This document shows, one piece after another, positions 6,417 to 8,638 of a DNA stretch of 8,638 nucleotides; position 1 is the first letter of the stretch, and every line of letters begins with the position of its first letter. Below the pieces are notes generated by a model, which was not told the origin of the DNA, searched no databases, and saw only the letters and a list, made by a program, of their open reading frames with translations. The stretch spans positions 1 to 8,638 of the forward strand of contig JAEVZQ010000475.1 in NCBI GenBank assembly GCA_023392135.1. Reading direction: 5' to 3'. This DNA comes from Pseudomonadota bacterium (GTDB taxonomy: Bacteria; Pseudomonadota; Alphaproteobacteria; Rhizobiales; Hyphomicrobiaceae). The translations under genes and the position numbers were made by a program.

Positions 6417-7469
6417 ATGGCGTCGAGAAGGGCGGAAACAGTCGTCATAACGGGTGCCTCGGCGGGCGTTGGTCGCGCGACCGTGCGCGAGTTTGCGAAA
6501 GCCGGCGCCAACATCGCCTTGATCGCGAGGGGGCGGGAGCGGCTGGAGGCAGCGGCGCGCGAGGTCCACCGGGCTTGCGGCCGCGCGCTCGTGCTGCCGC
6601 TCGACGTGGCGGACCACGCTGCAGTCGAGGCCGCTGCTGACAGGGTGGAGAGAGAGCTCGGCCCGATCGACATCTGGGTCAACAACGCGATGGCGACCGT
6701 TGTCGGCACCTTCATGTCGATACCTCCGGATGAGTTCCGGCGCGCGACCGAGGTCACTTATCTCGGTCAGGTCCACGGGCTGCGTGCAGCACTCAAGCAT
6801 ATGCTGCCACGCAACCGGGGCACGATCGTTCTCGTGGGTTCCGCGCTTGCCTATCGCGGCATTCCCCTGCAGTCGCCCTATTGCGGAGCCAAGCACGCCG
6901 TTCAGGGCCTTCTCGATAGCGTTCGCGCCGAGCTCATCCATCGCGCGAGCAATGTACACGTGACGATGGTTCAGCTCCCCGCGCTCAACACGCCGCAGTT
7001 CGATTGGGCACGCGTTCATCTTGCCTGCGAGCACAAGCCGGTCGGCGCGATATTCCAGCCGGAAGTGGCAGCGCGCGCGATCTATTTCGCGGCTCACGCA
7101 AGGCGCAAGGAAGTGAAGGTGGGCTGGTCGACCGTCGAAGCGATTTTAGCCGACAAGGCCGCCTCTGCTGCTCTTGACCGTTATCTCGCGGAAACGGCGT
7201 TCAAAGGGCAGGAAGACCCAACGCATCCAATTCACCCGGGCCGCCCCGACAATCTTTTCAAGCCCGTTTCGGGCAATTTTGCTGCCCACGGCCGTTTTAA
7301 TGATGCGGCTAAACTTTGGAGCCCGCAGCTCTGGCTCACGATGAACCGTTTGCCGATCACTATTGCCGCGATTTTGGCTGGCGTGCTGTTCATCACGCGT
7401 CGGAGGCGATCGGAGACAGAGCATCTGCCGGAATCGCCTCCTCACTCCAGCCGCGAGCTGGCGTTCTAG
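6417..7469 (+). CDS. SDR family oxidoreductase with C-terminal membrane segment
   Basis: A 350-residue classical short-chain dehydrogenase/reductase that would interconvert a carbonyl and an alcohol using NAD(P)(H). The Rossmann motif TGASAGVG is at 12-19; ARGRERLE (37-44) lies after beta-2, where arginine often favours NADP; LDVADHAAVE (62-71), WVNNA (87-91), catalytic S142, and Y155/K159 in YCGAK complete the active site. The core normally ends near residue 250. This protein continues about 100 residues, with a hydrophobic segment at 312-327 (LPITIAAILAGVLFI) followed by RRRR, suggesting a C-terminal anchor in the inner membrane with a basic cytoplasmic stop-transfer. ATG 6417 lies 24 bp after the upstream stop with GGAAG at 6402-6406, so co-transcription with the thiamine-diphosphate enzyme is likely. 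The substrate is unknown; reduction of a hydroxyketone made by the upstream enzyme is only a guess. Confidence 0.92.
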   Translation: MASRRAETVVITGASAGVGRATVREFAKAGANIALIARGRERLEAAAREVHRACGRALVLPLDVADHAAVEAAADRVERELGPIDIWVNNAMATVVGTFMSIPPDEFRRATEVTYLGQVHGLRAALKHMLPRNRGTIVLVGSALAYRGIPLQSPYCGAKHAVQGLLDSVRAELIHRASNVHVTMVQLPALNTPQFDWARVHLACEHKPVGAIFQPEVAARAIYFAAHARRKEVKVGWSTVEAILADKAASAALDRYLAETAFKGQEDPTHPIHPGRPDNLFKPVSGNFAAHGRFNDAAKLWSPQLWLTMNRLPITIAAILAGVLFITRRRRSETEHLPESPPHSSRELAF

Positions 7470-7484
7470 TCCGATGGATCAGCC

Positions 7485-7506
7485 AGGGCCGCCTGCCCTT
7501 ATTTCG
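7485..7506 (+). terminator. Candidate weak intrinsic terminator after the SDR gene
   Basis: AGGGC (7485-7489) and GCCCT (7495-7499) can pair as a 5-bp GC-rich stem with a 5-nt loop, followed by TTATTT. It sits 15 bp after the dehydrogenase stop. The stem is short and the T-tract interrupted, so attenuation or chance are both possible. If real, it would partly separate the downstream membrane protein gene from the operon. Confidence 0.3.
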
Positions 7507-7572
7507 CCAACGAATTGCTGATGCTTGCGCAACTGCGGGGATCACGGGGAAGTATCATGTCGAGGTGCAGCC

Positions 7573-8493
7573 ATGAGAGCCTTTGCCCGGCATTCAACCG
7601 CAGATCATTCTGACTACGACACTTTCGACGCCGACGACCATTTCGCGCCTTTTGAGCTTTCGGCGGGGGAGCGGGTCTGCCCGCCGCCCAGTCGTTCCGG
7701 CGGCAGAGCGCTCGGATTCGTGCTTCTGCTCATAGCGCTCGGCTGTGGCTGGGCGTTCTACGGCAAGCCAACGTCGTGGCAGGAATTGCTGCCTGAAAAA
7801 CTCGTAGCCTTGATTGCAGAGCTGCGCGGAGAGGCTGAATTCGAGCCTGAAATGCCGAAAGTGGCCTTTACAGAGAGCCATGCCCCTGCAGATAAAATGG
7901 CCTTTAGCGAAAGGCTTCCGAAAGTCGAGGAAGTTGCGTCCACCTCGTCTCGAGCAGCCACAACAGATTTTCTCGACGGAATCGCGGCTGATTTGAAGGA
8001 GCGGGGAAATCCGGCGGACGAGCCCAGGGAGGCGAGTGGTTCGAACAGAGAGCCGGTGACGATCAACTCGGCTGCTCTTCCGGACCAGACCGAAGCGCGC
8101 GATGAGCCGGATGTCACGCCACTGCCGCCAGCAGACCCGGACCCGGCCGATCCGCTGCAGATGCGGGCTGCGGACGTCGGCCTCCACCCGGGGCTGTCGC
8201 GAGTGCTGCTCGCCCGGTTGACGGCGACCGATTATCGGAACGCCGGCGCTGCAATCAAAACTGCGCTCGCCAAGACGGCTGACGACGCCGTCCATGTCTG
8301 GCCGCGGCAGCGGAAGCCCGAGCTTGCACTCTTCAAGGTGCATTTCGTTCCCGGTGCCGCTCCGGGATGCCGCCGGTACGTCGTGACGATCACCAAGGAC
8401 GGCTGGTCGACGACGGCGCTGCCGATGGAGAACTGCGAAGCCAGGCCAGGCCGCTCGGTCGCGAGCAGCACTTCGCACGCGGGACGCCAGTAG
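7573..8493 (+). CDS. Hypothetical single-pass membrane-anchored protein
   Basis: I do not recognise this 306-residue protein. The start at ATG 7573 is supported by GAGGTG at 7562-7567 (5 nt away); an in-frame TTG at 7525 lacks such support. Residues 1-45 are polar with many His and Asp and no signal peptide. A membrane segment follows at 46-63 (ALGFVLLLIALGCGWAFYG), preceded by RSGGR, which suggests N-terminus in, C-terminus in the periplasm. Residues 85-200 are acidic, Pro/Ala/Glu-rich and probably disordered, containing an imperfect internal repeat (MPKVAFTE at 94-101, MAFSERLPKV at 109-118). A compact C-terminal domain (about 200-288) starts at VGLHPGLSRVLLARL and ends with GCRRYVVTITKDGWSTTALPMENC, with two cysteines (266, 288) that could form a disulfide. 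It lies 103 bp after the dehydrogenase on the same strand. That it is a real gene is supported by the ribosome binding site and protein architecture; function is unknown. Confidence 0.72.
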   Translation: MRAFARHSTADHSDYDTFDADDHFAPFELSAGERVCPPPSRSGGRALGFVLLLIALGCGWAFYGKPTSWQELLPEKLVALIAELRGEAEFEPEMPKVAFTESHAPADKMAFSERLPKVEEVASTSSRAATTDFLDGIAADLKERGNPADEPREASGSNREPVTINSAALPDQTEARDEPDVTPLPPADPDPADPLQMRAADVGLHPGLSRVLLARLTATDYRNAGAAIKTALAKTADDAVHVWPRQRKPELALFKVHFVPGAAPGCRRYVVTITKDGWSTTALPMENCEARPGRSVASSTSHAGRQ

Positions 8494-8638
8494 GCGGATC
8501 CGCATCAGGTCGAGCATTCTGAAATGCGCCGTACGAACTGAACGGCCCAAGGCAGCCATTCTGCTCAAAGCGCAGATTGCAAGCCCACCAGCCCCGGACG
8601 GTTTCCAGGCCGGCGTCCGCGCGGGCCCGGGTCCGTTT

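Noticed and set aside
6285..7097. A 270-codon minus-strand open frame across the SDR gene.
   Set aside because: The SDR on the plus strand has every catalytic motif; the antisense frame shows none.
7594..8568. A 324-codon minus-strand open frame overlapping the hypothetical membrane protein.
   Set aside because: Its translation is arginine-rich and low in structure. The plus-strand frame has a good ribosome binding site and a sensible membrane-protein layout. Certainty is moderate because neither matches a family I know.
8494..8638. Possible gene or terminator in the last 145 bp, including the palindrome GCGGATCCGC at 8494-8503 and CGGACG/CGTCCG at 8595-8619.
   Set aside because: No start with a ribosome binding site or recognisable protein on either strand. 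The stems are short, the second has a 13-nt loop, and the window ends before any T-tract could be judged.
1..8638. Mobile elements, CRISPR arrays, toxin-antitoxin pairs, tRNA or rRNA genes.
   Set aside because: No transposase motifs, spaced direct repeats, small paired genes or RNA-gene signatures were found on either strand.

Overview
The window is GC-rich chromosomal or accessory-replicon DNA. The protein styles and gene set suggest an alphaproteobacterium, probably Rhizobiales-like or Sphingomonad-like. This rests on recognising the families and on a sigma-EcfG-like promoter, not on a phylogenetic marker. There is no rRNA, tRNA, IS element, CRISPR array or phage gene.

Layout: (1) A plus-strand gene for a GH15 glycoside hydrolase of the glucoamylase/trehalase type (185-1987). 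(2) Converging on it, with only 35 bp between the stops, a minus-strand gene for an 817-residue P1B-type metal ATPase (2023-4476). It has a TPCP motif in the membrane pore and a hemerythrin domain fused at its C-terminus, the hallmark of the P1B-5 (iron/nickel export) subfamily. (3) A 162-bp divergent intergenic region containing a GGAAC-N17-TGTT element that resembles promoters of the alphaproteobacterial general stress sigma factor EcfG. (4) A plus-strand gene for a PoxB/acetolactate-synthase-like thiamine-diphosphate enzyme (4639-6392), broken in this sequence by a one-base frameshift near 5751. (5) 24 bp later, a classical short-chain dehydrogenase with an added C-terminal membrane segment (6417-7469). 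(6) An unrecognised single-pass membrane-anchored protein (7573-8493). The last 145 bp and the first 184 bp hold no gene I can support.

Inferred theme: carbohydrate turnover, redox metabolism of pyruvate-like 2-oxo acids, and oxygen- or iron-linked metal efflux fit a stress or stationary-phase/low-oxygen adaptation block. The thiamine-diphosphate enzyme and the dehydrogenase are probably one transcription unit driven by the EcfG-like promoter. I saw no defence system or clearly new machinery. The points most worth checking are the frameshift, the ATPase-hemerythrin fusion, the stress promoter and the orphan membrane protein.
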